From Leguminivora glycinivorella (Eukaryota; Arthropoda; Insecta; Lepidoptera; Tortricidae): a stretch of DNA of 64,000 nucleotides. The notes beneath the pieces are model-generated. The model was not told the origin of the DNA. It saw only the letters and a list, made by a program, of their open reading frames with translations, and ran no database searches. The position numbers and the translations under genes were made by a program. The DNA lies in contig NC_062971.1 of the NCBI RefSeq assembly GCF_023078275.1, positions 8,556,001-8,620,000 of the forward strand, read 5' to 3'. This document shows positions 22,425 through 34,016 of this stretch, piece after piece; position 1 is the stretch's first letter; every line of letters starts with the position of its first letter.

Positions 22425-24487
22425 TTGAAAATGCTGCTACGCCGTTAAGTCAAAAAATGTAAAAAACAGCTGTTTTTGCATTTCTGGGTTTATGAATGAC
22501 TAATAATATGTCGAGTAAATGGAATTTCATGACTAGAAAACTATTATTTTGAGAACACTAATGATCCTACGGACAATAATGTGAAAAATGTCGAGCATAC
22601 GAAGCTTCTTTAAAAAGTTATCACATGGAAGATAAATTTGGACCTTAAAAAATGCTAACATTGGTTTTGTCGGCACCGATGGACATAAAGTATCACAAAT
22701 TCTGTTAGAAGCTTCACATTGGCGAAAACTAACTCTTTTATTTATCGATATTCAATACATAATTAAAATCACGAAAGATATCAAAAATAAACTATGTTAT
22801 ATTAATTTTATAAGACATTGAATTTTGTCCAGATTTCATTCCGCATACGTTATTTCTGTCTTTTTTTGTCATGTACTCATTTTAAATGCCAAATACAATA
22901 ATTTACATGTATTCACATTCAAAAATAATGTTATTTCTATAATTAAAACGATTTTGAATAATGTTTTACACTTGACTCATTCCTGCAAAACGCAAAAAAT
23001 GTCATAGTTACTCACTATGAGACTTGAATGATTATTGCAAAATGATATTTTATTAGTTGTTTTATGCTACGACTCGTGTTATAAAACATAAGTCATTATT
23101 GTTAAATTATATTAGGGTCATAAATTGTTCGTTTTTTGGTGTAAGTACCATGACACTATATTGTAAAATATAACTGATCATATTAAATTATGTTTGAATA
23201 AGTTATGACTCAGTCCGTTAGTATATTTTTGAACATTAATGGTAATTCAGTACGAAATTTCACATTTTAAGTCATGAATGTACATATCCGTTATTATAAT
23301 TTGCATACATTTTTGCTATACGTGTTTATATAAAAAACAAATATAAGCTACTAAATAGATTATGTGCCTTTATGTGGCTACCAGGACGGTTACCATGACT
23401 TTTTGATATTTTACTGTCACGGTGAGGGTTGCGGAAAATGTATGGAAATATTGAACAGCACTCCAAGCCAAAACGCACTTTTAGTAATATTTTCATACAT
23501 ATTCTGTAACAATCACCATGAACATAAAATGTCAAAAAGTCATAGGTTTTGATTAATACTTACTAAATGGTCGTTTATTATTTTGTTAAAAGATATTTTA
23601 TTTTTTGTTTTTGTACAAGTCACGAGTTATTCATGATTTAAATGACTTAGTCCATTTCTTAGCGTAAAAAAATATTTTGATTAATATTTTTGATAAGTAG
23701 TTTATTTTTTTTTAGATAAAAGATGATTATTTAGTTTTTGTAACGATTCTTTGTTGAAAAAGCACAGATAATTTAAATATCTGTCTAGAAATGATCATTA
23801 CTCTAATAGTTAATTTATAGTATTTTATGCAAGTGGCGTTTAAAGGAAGTCAAAAAGATGAGTGGCGTGGGTAACAATTTGAGGTAAAGCCGAAATTTGT
23901 TATTAAGACGCCACGAGTATTTTTGAGTCAGTTAAACACAATTGCATACAATACAATACTTTTACAACTACCATGCACTTCGTTTTTAATAGTTTTCTTG
24001 TTTCCTGTATTTTGATGCAAAGGCTTGCACTGTCAGCTCAGCTGCCCAAAGCCTTCCCGCGCACGCACGCAGTATCGTTATAATAATGCGTTTCCATGGT
24101 TACAGAACCAAACAATGTGTTTTCAGATTTTTCGATATTGAGCGCACGCGCGGAAAGCCAGCGGACGCTGGCTTTGGGGAATAGACTTTTATGAAGGGTT
24201 TTAAAGATCTATGCACGACCCTGTAAATGTCGAACAACAGTTTGGGAGTAGAAAAAAACATTACAAGGTTTGATTAACAAATAATGTTTTGATTCCTGGT
24301 CATTTCTCAAAATTTTGCCACCCCCACCTGTCAGTACGTTTATGTTAGAACTTTTTTTTTAGTATACAATATCTTCATAAATAAATTATCAATACATATT
24401 AAAAGACAGTTTTTACATAGAGGCCTGATGCTTTGAAATCGATTTATTTTATATTAATGTAATAAATAATAATTGTAACAAAGTTTT
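22425..24487. other. Right arm of the candidate element; AT-rich, no gene
   Basis: It holds the 28-bp inverted match to the left arm (22824-22852). Words such as GATTATTGC and GTCATGAATG recur and echo CATTATTGCG in the left arm. A GC-rich inverted segment (AGCCAGCGGACGCTGGCT) lies at about 24160-24177. No coding signal. Confidence 0.4.
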
Positions 24488-26048
24488 GTCGTTCACCTTC
24501 CGTGTCCCAACGCGGAGTACTCATGTTTCGAGTTGTTAAAAGTACACAAATTATTAACTTTACTTACCTTTATTGCTGTATTTTATTTGCATATATCCTT
24601 AACTTTTAAAACTAGAGTATCTGATAATAATATTACACTTATGTTCCAAGTTATTTGGCTTTAAAGTTTGTCCACGGCCGTTTTTGTCGTTGACCTGTCG
24701 AGACAAACTCGCAAGCACTGTGCGATCCCTACTCCACCTCTGCCGCCCCACCCCGCATGAATCGAAGCCGCCAGTATCGGCCATCACCTGCAAGCAACGG
24801 CACGTGCTCACTACGCCTTGATTAGAAAATAGAAATTTTTAATTACCTCAAACGGGAGTTTGTAACGGGTAAGTAGTCGTTATTCTATCAATCATAAACT
24901 GGTTATTGTTTGAGATAATGCATTAACTGTAACATATGTTTCGTATTTTGTTGCTTATTTTTAGGCACCTAAATATTAAGTTCGTTTGGCAAATACTTTT
25001 TGAGTTTTGGCAAAATAACTGGCATTTTGTCGGTCACCTGTGCATCGTTCACCTGGCTAAAATAGGCAAGTGAACGACATTTTGGGACAGGGATAATGAC
25101 AGGGAATAATGATAAATTTACCAATCGTAATAATACTTTTTTACACCTTCAATATTTGTTTTGTGCGTTAAATGAGAAAAGTATTACTGTTATATCGGTT
25201 TAGGCTGCATTTCTCAAAGGATTGTTGCTTTTTTGTGGTGTGTGTCCTTCACCTGTGCGATAAAGCCAGGTGAACGACTCAGTGACAGGAAACCGACACG
25301 TCGATCACTTGTCATAAGCCAGATGAACCATTACGAGGGGCGATCAATCGGATCAATAAGTAATGATAATAAGTATTAAAACATAATCTAGAATATGAGT
25401 ATTATGATAATAATAATAATGAGTATCCTTATATTTTTATAATTAAAAGTAACTCTTCTGTGATTTATTTACATATTTTAATTTTTTCATTTGTTTTTTG
25501 CCCCCTTTTAAAAATGAAATATTAATTATACTAATTATAGTCTAAATACCGTGTAAGTAAGCAAGTGATTGCTTGAACTGAAGTCACTTCATTATACTTC
25601 AGAGTAGCTATTATATTATAATTTTATTTAAAGGTTCTGGGTATAAAATATTAATGACCCCCTTCCTTGAGATTTGGGCGGCGGTTAAAAACTATTATAA
25701 TGCTGATGGGCAGGTGAATGACGTCCATATCAGGTGAATGACCACCAAACTACAGGTGATCGACTACGGACGCAGGTTAGCGACGCTTGTCGTTAACTTG
25801 TCAAATGTGTCATACAAATTTGTACTAATTTGTCGTTAACCTGCTGCTGTTGTCGATAACCTGTGTTTATTTATCCTTCACCTGATCATGATGTCGTTCA
25901 CCTGAATTTTGATCGATTATAACTTCTAAAATAATTAATTGATATCGGTGCCTTTGACATTTTTGAAATGTTTGAGACGCATTCAAACGATCCCTATAAT
26001 TTTTTTTTTAAAAATGCGACATTTAAAAAAAAGCAAATCTTTCACCTG
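24488..26048. repeat. Array of ~20 copies of a 12-mer, GTCGTTCACCTG, on both strands
   Basis: Forward or near-forward copies start at about 24488, 24686, 25029, 25044, 25242, 25789, 25832, 25852, 25871 and 25893. Reverse copies (CAGGTGAACGAC type) start at about 25064, 25266, 25711, 25731, 25753 and 25772. Partial ones are near 24784, 25302, 25319 and 26041. Spacing is irregular and the DNA between copies is unrelated, so this is not a tandem repeat. The core CACCTG is an E-box of the type bound by Snail-family zinc fingers. Arrays of short motifs also serve as transposase-binding sites near transposon ends. Function is unknown. Confidence 0.75.
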
Positions 26049-26465
26049 TCGGTGCCAAAATTTTAAGAAATGGCCTCCTACATACCTAATAACATAACCT
26101 TACTTAACACTTAAGTATAAAGTTAAATTTGTGCATAGGTTAAGTATTTCACAACAAGTCATGTGCTTTAACATGTTTATTTAAGTCTCATAGATATTTT
26201 TAAACAATTAGCAAAAGTGAGTTAAGTATCATAACACAGTCTTGAAAAAGTTTAACGTCATCGAACAATTCGCAATAAAAGAAAAGGGCATTATTTCGTC
26301 AAATTGAAGTTTGTTTTGAAATTAAGCTACAATAATCACTACTAGTCAACATATTATAGCTGATAAACACAACAATCTAAATAAAAACTATTTTTTAAAG
26401 AGAAACACATAAAAATAGGAAAAAATCTTTAGACGCCATTTTCTCAAAATGGTTGGCGTGTGGGT
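26049..26465. other. Non-coding stretch up to the right end of the candidate element
   Basis: AT-rich; nothing else recognised. Confidence 0.3.
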
Positions 26466-26618
26466 TGACACATTGTTGCTTATCAGCATCCAGTGTGTGT
26501 TATCTTATTATATAAATATAAAACTACCTCTACATATGTGTTTTAATGCATCTCATTAACAATGAGACATTATGCACCAATCACATAAATAACTATCATT
26601 GCATTGACTACAGGCCCC

Positions 26619-26761
26619 GTAGCCGAATGGCATTTCTGATGCGATGCGAAGCGCCGCAGAATGTAGTCTGGCTCTGTCGCGCCAATAGGCAAGAGCGATA
26701 GAGATAGATATTAGCGTGCTACGAAAGAGATATTATCGTGAGCGTTTGTGCATTCGGCTAC
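26619..26761 (+). mobile_element. GTAGCCGAATGGCA hairpin MITE, copy 3
   Basis: Inverted ends GTAGCCGAATGGCA and TGCATTCGGCTAC (one base lost). The interior CTCTGTCGCGCCAATAGGCA is the family sequence. Confidence 0.75.
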
Positions 26762-26769
26762 GCACACAG

Positions 26770-27650
26770 ACCACGTTAATTTTCGATTAAAATTTGAGCG
26801 AGACGCGCATCGTGACGTGAATAAACGCGCTGTCATTTCTGTGTGGCGTTCTATAAGTGCTACGCCATAGTCTGTAGCAGCTTACAATGAAGAAGCCAAG
26901 ATTTTCGTAGCAAAGTGAGACGTGGCATAAAAATATCGTTGTGGCTTTGCAATAAATATTATTCAACCACGAACAAATAGAGATCGTAAGAGCAAGTACT
27001 TTGTAATCCCATGGTGTACGTTAGGCGGAACAGCCTCGTAACTCATCTAAGACCACTATCGCTTCATCCAATTGCTTGTTTTACACCCGTTCCGCTTTAC
27101 GGCCTAAATTCATCTTGTCCACTACAGCGAGACACACTTGTGTTTTATTTATTGCACACCTTAAGCTTTATGGACCATAAACCGGCATTTCGCCGTGTTC
27201 ATTTGTCGTGACAGGTATCTAATGCCAACTTTATGTATTGTTGAGCAGGTGCCTCGTGAAGTCATATTTTATATCTCCGACGTGCACGCGATAAAGTTTT
27301 TATTAACTTTGATCGTTTTTGGTATAGCTACTGATGTTGTGCGCGCGAGACTTCGTAGAACTTAAGGCTAGGTATTCAGTCTTCATCTTCCTACGGAATT
27401 TAAGGAGACAGAACTGTATGTTATGTTCATATTGGAACTGAAAACATACTCTGAGTTATGAAATTTAAAATTTAAAGTGATTCCCAACCATAGCTAAAAA
27501 CATAAAAGATTAAAAAAACATATTTAGATTTCCTTTCAATCAAGTTTAAAACGGTTATCCGTCAGTTATATTTCAAATATTTGTTTATTTACTTTGTTTA
27601 ACATAATATAATATAATTATTATTTCAAATGCTTACAGTGTAAAAAAACT
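26770..27650. other. Non-coding stretch
   Basis: The short frame at 27011-27211 has no recognisable homology. No repeat was identified. Confidence 0.3.
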
Positions 27651-27662
27651 TGTAATATAATT

Positions 27663-27911
27663 AAATAAATAAATATTACAGGACATTCTTACACAGATTG
27701 ACCGAGTCCCACGGTAAGCTCAAGAAGGCTTGTGTTGTGGGTACTCAGACAACGATATATATAATATACAAATACATACACATAGAAAACATCCATGACT
27801 CAGGAACAAATATTTGTGCTCATTACATAAATAAATGCCCTTACCGGGATTCGAACCCGGGACCGCGGCGTAGCAGGAAGGGTCACTACGCGCTAGGCCA
27901 GACCGGTCGTC
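27663..27911 (-). mobile_element. tRNA-derived SINE with 9-bp target duplication
   Basis: On the minus strand the head begins GACGACCGGTCTGGCCTAGC. It carries a box A-like segment (TGGCCTAGCGCG) and a perfect box B (GGTTCGAATCC), then the body with GGGCATTTATTTATG and a 3' AAAT-rich tail. The direct repeat AATATAATT flanks it at 27654-27662 and 27913-27921. Other copies are at 60995-61245 (minus), 31649-33155 (plus, interrupted) and 58752-58850 (plus, partial). Confidence 0.85.
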
Positions 27912-27929
27912 AAATATAATTATAAATAC

Positions 27930-29640
27930 TTGCATCGACATGTTGTTTGGATTGGAATCTAACTAAAGGTGGTCGTGCGTCACATTTGATCAAGTACATA
28001 AATCTAAAATGTACAAGGGGTATGACTGAAAGTCCCAACACCTTAAATAATAAAGAGCAGGAGGAGAGCAGAGGTCAGTCTTAATTGCTACTGGGTGCCT
28101 GGTATTAAATATTTTATTTTTATGTGCTCTCACATTTGAATGTCTTCGACCGATTTTCTTTGACAAATTAGAATTTGATTTACAAAAGCAAGCTTTGTAA
28201 ATACGAAAAATGTTTGCGATACAATCGCATTATTATTTATTATTCATTTACAAATACGAAACTTGAATTTAATTAATTCTGATATCAAATGGATAATCAT
28301 CAGGGTTCAATCAATTATATTAACATTTTAATAATTCACTACAATGCTGAAATCTAAGTAATCTGACAACCGGAATTTCGAAATGTATTCATGGTAGACG
28401 TTGAGTTTAAGTAAACAAGTAGCATAGCAGCAGTGCTCTTGACTTCAAATTTAGTTGAGAAATAACGCTAAGAAAACATTAAAGTAACTTGGAAGGAAAT
28501 CAAGAGGGCTGGAATCGTGGTAAAGTTTAGTCTTGTTCAAAGCTGTGCAAAGTAGACCTACTATTATAAAAGACTTGTTTTTAAAGTAGTTTTCCCATTC
28601 TTTTACATTGTGATGTGCAATGTTTATGGACCTCTTTTCTCAGACTACACTCGTATTGGGATGTTTTCTATTTCTATTTGTAAATGATACATTTGTGCCT
28701 TATAATTTGGTGTTTAGATCAGGTACTGCGGTTACCTAACGCTAGCTTTATGAAAGATAAGACTTGTTTATAATATCGTTGCTTACAGTTTGCGTTCGTG
28801 CTGAAGTTAGATACATTTTCGTAGCAACTTGAAACTTTCATAACGTTTGCTAATTTAAAAAAAAATCGTTTTGTAAATGGTTCGAACTTAAGAGGGCTTT
28901 CGTGTTAAAAATAGTGAAATCGCAATCAAGCGCTCGATCATACCGTGTGTGGTATCAAATTAAAGGGCTTTGCGAGCAGTTTATAAATATATATCACATT
29001 ATAGGACTTTTTCTACTTGGTCTAACAAAATATGAGAAAATGTCCAAATGTGGTAATATTTGTACCGGTGAAGGCTCGTTTTCAAAAAATTGGCAAAAAT
29101 CAATAATAGCAATTTATAATCACTAAGGCATAAGAGCAATTTAAATAAACGTTGCAGATTAATTTAGTACAAAATTTACTTCGATGTGATGTAGATTTTC
29201 AAAGAAATTGTCACTTAATTTTTGGTAATTTCTGAAAAAAATTGAATTCGCCTTAGGCTAGTTTACTCTTTTTCAAAAACTTAAAATAAAAATCTAGTCT
29301 GAAATGATTGTGGTGCAGGATATACGAATTATAAATTTACCCGTTTTAATATTCAAAATTGTCCAAATTTTACAAATAAGATCGACTGATTCAGCTCTAT
29401 ACGTGCGTTTTTCTAAACGTGCATTAGAGAAAAATACATAATTAATTTAGTGAGTTAGTTTTTAAAAATCCAGTCTTATAAAAATCAAGACAATAAGATG
29501 CTCTAACTGGAACTTGAATTAAATAAATCTATTGGATAACGGAAAGTGTAGTATTTCACCGACTAAAACTATCAATTTTACATTCTTTTGACGTTTTTTT
29601 TGAAAGCAGCCTTAAGAAATCAACATTCTTTGCGGTTCTC
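27930..29640. other. Non-coding stretch
   Basis: AT-rich, 1.7 kb. The short frame at 28902-29126 is not recognisable, and no hairpin or tandem repeat stands out. Confidence 0.3.
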
Positions 29641-29654
29641 GTTTGATTATTTTC

Positions 29655-29740
29655 ATCCAGTGCCTGAGGCTGGCATCGAACCAGCGTACCCTGCAATCGC
29701 GGCAGATGCCTGTTTCCGCTCGGCCACCCAGGTCATAGCT
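29655..29740 (-). repeat. tRNA-like sequence, probably a SINE head
   Basis: The minus strand has box A TGGCCGAGCGG (29726-29716) and box B GGTTCGATGCC (29682-29672). GCTGG-TTCGATG-CCAGC forms a perfect T stem-loop. The anticodon arm is a 4-bp stem with no U33, and the acceptor pairing is imperfect. It is unlikely to be a working tRNA gene. Confidence 0.55.
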
Positions 29741-29889
29741 GCTGAGGTTGAAATTATCTCTCATATGAGTGTAATCTATACGAGGACTCGTAGCGCCCTC
29801 TAATGCGCGCCTCTGTAGCGCGCTCTCTTGTGTTAATTAGAATTAATCTCTAATTAGTTATAACTAGTAGTACCTTTATAATACTTAAA

Positions 29890-29999
29890 AAGAAGTTTAT
29901 TATACTTTTTTTGCGGCTTGAGGCGTGTACTTTCACAAAATAACTAACAAGAATGTTAAGCAAATAAATGCATTTCATTTCATTTCATTACCCGAGGAA
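29890..29999 (+). repeat. Retroposon 3' end with (ATTTC)n tail
   Basis: TTGCGGCTTGAGGCGTGTAC leads into AATAAATG and then CATTTCATTTCATTTCATT, a typical non-LTR tail. Confidence 0.45.
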
Positions 30000-30141
30000 A
30001 CGTATTTCTTTTCCAGCACAGAACAACTCTACATTTCTCTCCTTAGCTTTCAACGGCTTTGAGAAATTGATATACTTACCTGGTGAGTTCTAGATTAGGT
30101 CAGTTCAGACTCGAGTCTGTAAAGAAAGGCATAAAAGAGGA

Positions 30142-30558
30142 ATGTTGGTTTTCATTTCAAATTTAAAAACATACTCGTGTATCACAATTGAAATAAGTAT
30201 GCGAAATTTAATTTACTTTCATCTCATTCATGTTTGTAACGGACAATTTCATTGTGTAACATTGTGTTTGGGACAGGGTTCCTCATGGGTGTCTGCTGGA
30301 GATCTTACTTTAAACTTGGCATCGTCTATAATAGCAATTCTAATCTTCACAGGTGGTCGACATTTGTCCTCTAATATTTTTATCCTTAGTAAATTTATGT
30401 TATTTTCTTGTCTAAGTGTTTTTGAATTAATTAATGGGGGTTACGTATCTGCATCGGAGTCGTGTGGAATTGTATATTTCGCCGCAGATGTATCTATAGA
30501 GACTCTGACAATATATCTATCCACGCGCAGCAATAAACATGTATTTAGAACTTGTTAG
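30142..30558 (+). CDS. Unrecognised 138-codon open frame
   Basis: This frame is among the longest in the window not explained by a repeat. It starts MLVFISNLKTYSCITIEISM and is rich in hydrophobic residues, but I recognise no family, no clear signal peptide and no splice context. There is no downstream poly(A) signal that decides the matter. In AT-rich insect DNA a frame of this size can occur by chance, so I list it only as a candidate. Confidence 0.12.
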   Translation: MLVFISNLKTYSCITIEISMRNLIYFHLIHVCNGQFHCVTLCLGQGSSWVSAGDLTLNLASSIIAILIFTGGRHLSSNIFILSKFMLFSCLSVFELINGGYVSASESCGIVYFAADVSIETLTIYLSTRSNKHVFRTC

Positions 30559-30832
30559 GATATAAATAAATAATACTTGAAAAGTAATTTTCCAGCATAT
30601 GACTTATGGCTATACGTACAATTAAATATTTAATATAAGTAGGTTCTTACATAGGTACTCGCAATTATGTGTATGTCAGACTAAAAATTCGAACCTTATG
30701 AAAGTTTCAAAGGAGGTACCTTGTATAACTACAGTGAGAAGTATTTAGTTCAACACAATGGCAAAGGTGATAGATTATACAGTAAGAGTTTTGAATGATT
30801 CACAGTTATTTTCATTAGACTTATATTACTCG

Positions 30833-30974
30833 GGACATAGACCGTGATTACCTTTTTGATTTTTGTAGAGCCTTTGCAGTTGCATGCCTCATGATCACGG
30901 AAGATTGAAGAAGGCGGGTGGATATCAAAGTTGTAAAAGGTAATCATGGTCGACACGGTTTATATCCCGGTCAA
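30833..30974. mobile_element. MITE-like inverted repeat (CGGGACATAGACCGTG)
   Basis: CGGGACATAGACCGTGATTA at the left pairs with the right end (AAAAGGTAATCATGGTC to ATATCCCG), with an 8-10 bp insertion in the right arm. The unpaired centre is about 70 bp. Confidence 0.55.
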
Positions 30975-30979
30975 TGTAA

Positions 30980-31640
30980 GATTACAATAAAATTACGAAA
31001 TAGGACCAACCGATTATACACTGAAGAATCGTCTTTAGATCACATATTGCGTATTTGACTTTTTTTTAAATTCCAATAATAATGTGTATCTCTATGTGTG
31101 GAGGCTATTCCCAAAGTGACATGTACGTATTAAAGTTTGTAAAAATAGTACATAATTAAAGTGATTGGCTTAAGTAGAACACCCTGTTGATAACTTTTGT
31201 AAGACAAATAGTGTTTCGTGTTGTGTTATATTTCACTCATTCACTCACCCTCACCTTTATACGATATCGTCGATGCCGTCGAAATTTGTTGTTCTTATTA
31301 ATCGTCGTATCAATTAAGTACGCTAACCGACAAGTATTTACAAGTGAGTATTATGTTAAATAATTAATTCCATTAATTTGCGACATCCTCGCAGCGCCTC
31401 GTATACAAATCGTACCAAGGTTTGCTTTTAAGAGGAAATGGGACGGCTGCTTTACCATACAAACGTGGTCCTTAAATTATTTTCCTTCTTGCATATTAAC
31501 ATTATAGATAATAGTTTTTATCACGATTAAATGTAGTTGAACTATACTTGTGTAACGTCTTGATCGTTTATAAAAAAATCTTTGAAAACTAGCAACAAAA
31601 AAAAACAGTTTTTGTAAAATTAAAATGACCCTAACTGTTA
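30980..31640. other. Non-coding stretch
   Basis: No gene or repeat recognised. Confidence 0.3.
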
Positions 31641-31780
31641 TAAAAATTGACGACCGGTCTGGCCTTGTAGATAGTGCTGCCTGCTAAACCGACGGTAGTA
31701 GGTTCGAGTCCTATTAAGGGCATTTATTTGTGCGATGAGAGCTACCTACTTATTTCTGAGTCATGGATATAATATATATA

Positions 31781-33032
31781 TTGGGTTGGTAAGAAAGTAA
31801 TGAGCGATCGATTGAATTCCACATAACATTTTTGAGAGACGTCTAGAATCTTCTATGGTCGAAAGTATATAAAGGGCGAGTCGCACAGTTTCTCGTCAGT
31901 CATTCACTAGCTGTCGCCGAGCTAATATAAGGAAGAAAATGGACGAATTAAAAGTGCATGTAAGGCATTGCTTACTATATGAATTTCAGTCTGGCCATTC
32001 AGCCGCCGAAGCAGTGCGTAATATATGTCAGCGTGTTGCTCCTGAAGTTGTGTCTGAGGCCACGGCGAAACGATGGTTCCAGCGGTTTCGTAGTGGCGAC
32101 TTTTCATTATCAGATCAACCTAAGTCTGGTCGACCGGTGAAGATTGATGTAGCCAAATTAAAAACCTTAATTGAAGGAGATCCGAGGCTAACGAGTCGTA
32201 CTCTTGCTACCGAGTTAGGCTGCTCTCATGTCACCATAGAAACACATTTACACGAGTTGGGTAAAAACTACAAATACAGTGTTTGGATACCGCACGAACT
32301 TGATAGAGATCAACTAAACCGCCGTGCCGATATCTGCATACAACTTCTGTCTTTTCGCCGCACATTCAACTGGTTGGACCATCTTATCACTGGAGATGAA
32401 AAATGGGTCTTATATATAAATCACACACGTAAACGTCAGTGGCTAGCTCCAAACGAAAAAGGAATAGAGGCACCAAAAACAGAGCCTCACCCGAAAAAAG
32501 TTATGCTGTCCGTTTGGTGGGATATTCATGGTATTATTCACTGGGAACTCCTACCAAGTGGAATGACTGTTACCGCATCAGTACACTGTAATCAGCTTGA
32601 AAATTTAAACCAAAAAACCTGTCAGAATCGTCCACAGCATGCTAAAGTTTTTTTCTTACACGACAATGCTCCCCCACACATTGCAAAAGTGACTCGGCTA
32701 AAGCTATTGGAGCTAGGTTGGAAAGTGATACCTCACATCCACCGTACTCTCCAGACTTGGCACCTACGGATTACGCATTGTTCAGATCGCTAAGCAATGC
32801 CTTGAATGAAAAAAAGTTCGATGATCAAGCCCATCTACGACAGTACATAGCTGAGTTTTTTGAATCTAAACCTAAGAACTTCTTCGCCGATGCTATTCAT
32901 TCTTTACCAGAACGATGGAGACAAGTAGTAGATAACGAAGGCCGTTATATTTTTGATAAATGATTAAAACAATAAATTAAATAAAAATTACAATATTGGT
33001 TATGATTCGCTCATTACTTTCTTACCAACCCA

Positions 33033-33033
<1 letters not shown>
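31781..33033 (+). mobile_element. mariner transposon, 1253 bp, TA target duplication
   Basis: The first and last 27 bases are exact inverted repeats (ends TTGGGTTGGTAAGAAAG). TA flanks each end. It holds one broken transposase gene. Confidence 0.95.
31939..32963 (+). pseudogene. mariner transposase (DD34D), inactivated by a 2-bp frameshift
   Basis: The transposase would cut and paste the element through a DD34D RNase H-like domain. Frame one (31939-32793) starts MDELKVHVRHCLLYEFQSGH. It contains the paired helix-turn-helix DNA-binding region (residues ~1-105), the mariner signature WIPHEL (116-121), the first catalytic Asp in TGDEKW (153) and the second in HDNAPPH (242). Frame two (to 32963) carries YSPDLAPTDYALF with the third Asp near 32769, and RW-type C-terminal sequence. 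The second and third Asp codons are 107 nt apart. Removing 2 nt gives exactly 34 intervening residues, so a 2-nt gain near 32735-32738 explains the break. Combined length is close to the family's usual ~345 residues. The terminal repeats are intact, so the element could still be moved in trans. Confidence 0.93.
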
Positions 33034-33076
<43 letters not shown>

Positions 33077-33078
33077 CG
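33034..33078. repeat. (CA)n(TA)n microsatellite
   Basis: About 16 CA units followed by TA units, directly at the right end of the mariner. Confidence 0.9.
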
Positions 33079-33159
33079 ATGTCTAAGTACCTGTAAAACA
33101 AGCCCTTTTGAGCTTATCGTGTGGCTTAGTTAATTTGTGTAAGAATATCCTATTATTAT

Positions 33160-34010
33160 TTAAAAATAAACAACAGACATAGGGGCATAGCTGGTTATAC
33201 ATTATACATCTAAGTAATTGCTTCAAAATACTTTCAATCATCAACATCATCCTCCTAGCGTTTGTGGGGGGTCTGTTTTCCTGTTGTTCTCCTTGCACTT
33301 CGTTCTATCTTGGACATCAAAATACGGTCGATAAAAGGAGGAAAATAAGGACTACATTTATATGCAAAGGAGATTTTGCGCAGCGCGTCCCTTTGCGTCT
33401 TAATGGTACACCCGTTTTTGTCATTGTTAACAAAGTAGGTACACGTTAATAACCTTCCATTACAGCATTACGGTTTTTCCGAGTGCCGTAGGCCGACCGA
33501 GGACGGATGTGTTGGGAAAGCAATTTTCATAAATTTAACCCTAGATTAAAACACCTATTTTTATATAAATACATTTGTCCTTATATTATTGTACCGTCAT
33601 TTTGTCGGAGAGGTTTTATTTTTATCTGAGCATCTTTATATAAAAGTGCATACGTATTTTACTTACCGCACAACCTACCCACTCCGTATTAAGTATGGAG
33701 AAGTCTTCTTTAAAAGTTGTTGTCTGTAGCCTTCAAAGTCCACTGGGCTGGAAGTTGTAAGAAACAAAACAACCGCGAACAAACTTTAAACAACGGGCCT
33801 GACTGACAGCCGCAAGTCACGATAGTGCTGTCGGACTTACCTAGTTACACATAACTTTGTCATTAAAGTTATCCAGTTAACATTAAGTCGAGTAGCTGTA
33901 TCATGCTGTGATAGACTGTCTTCTCAAGATGATTAAATGGAGCCATGAGTAGATAAATGAGTCTCTATTAGGGGACAGCGTCGACGGTTGTCTATAAGAC
34001 ATGTAATTAC
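33160..34010. other. Non-coding stretch
   Basis: The short frames at 33.1-33.45 kb resemble no known protein. Nothing else was seen. Confidence 0.3.
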
Positions 34011-34016
34011 TTAATA

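Larger units (their letters stand above)
15103..26504. mobile_element. Candidate ~11.4-kb non-coding element with nested inverted segments
   Basis: Three pairs of inverted matches nest in order around one core. The end pair is 15103-15143 with 26466-26504, about 90 percent alike, sharing TGATAAGCAA and ATGTGTCAACCCACA. The second pair is 15717-15745 with 22824-22852, 28 bp exact. The third is 16282-16417 with about 22230-22364, apparently identical. Between them lie a 22-bp minisatellite, a long low-information core and a dense 12-mer array. No frame above about 75 codons resembles a protein, apart from those created by the minisatellite. The right arm is about 3 kb longer than the left. No target duplication was seen. 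A single large non-autonomous transposon is my preferred reading. Separate insertions of related elements in opposite orientation are a real alternative. Confidence 0.4.
31649..33155 (+). mobile_element. tRNA-derived SINE split by a mariner insertion
   Basis: The head (31649-31780) begins GACGACCGGTCTGGCC and has box B GGTTCGAGTCC at 31701-31711. The body continues after the mariner at 33034 through AAGCCCTTTTGAGCTTATCG to GTGTAAGAATATCC near 33150, the same 3' segment seen in the copy at 27.7 kb. A CA/TA microsatellite (about 33038-33076) lies at the right junction, where other copies have a TA-rich run. Confidence 0.8.

Noticed and set aside
29655..29740. Functional tRNA gene
   Set aside because: The anticodon loop lacks U33 and acceptor pairing is imperfect, so it is more likely a SINE head.
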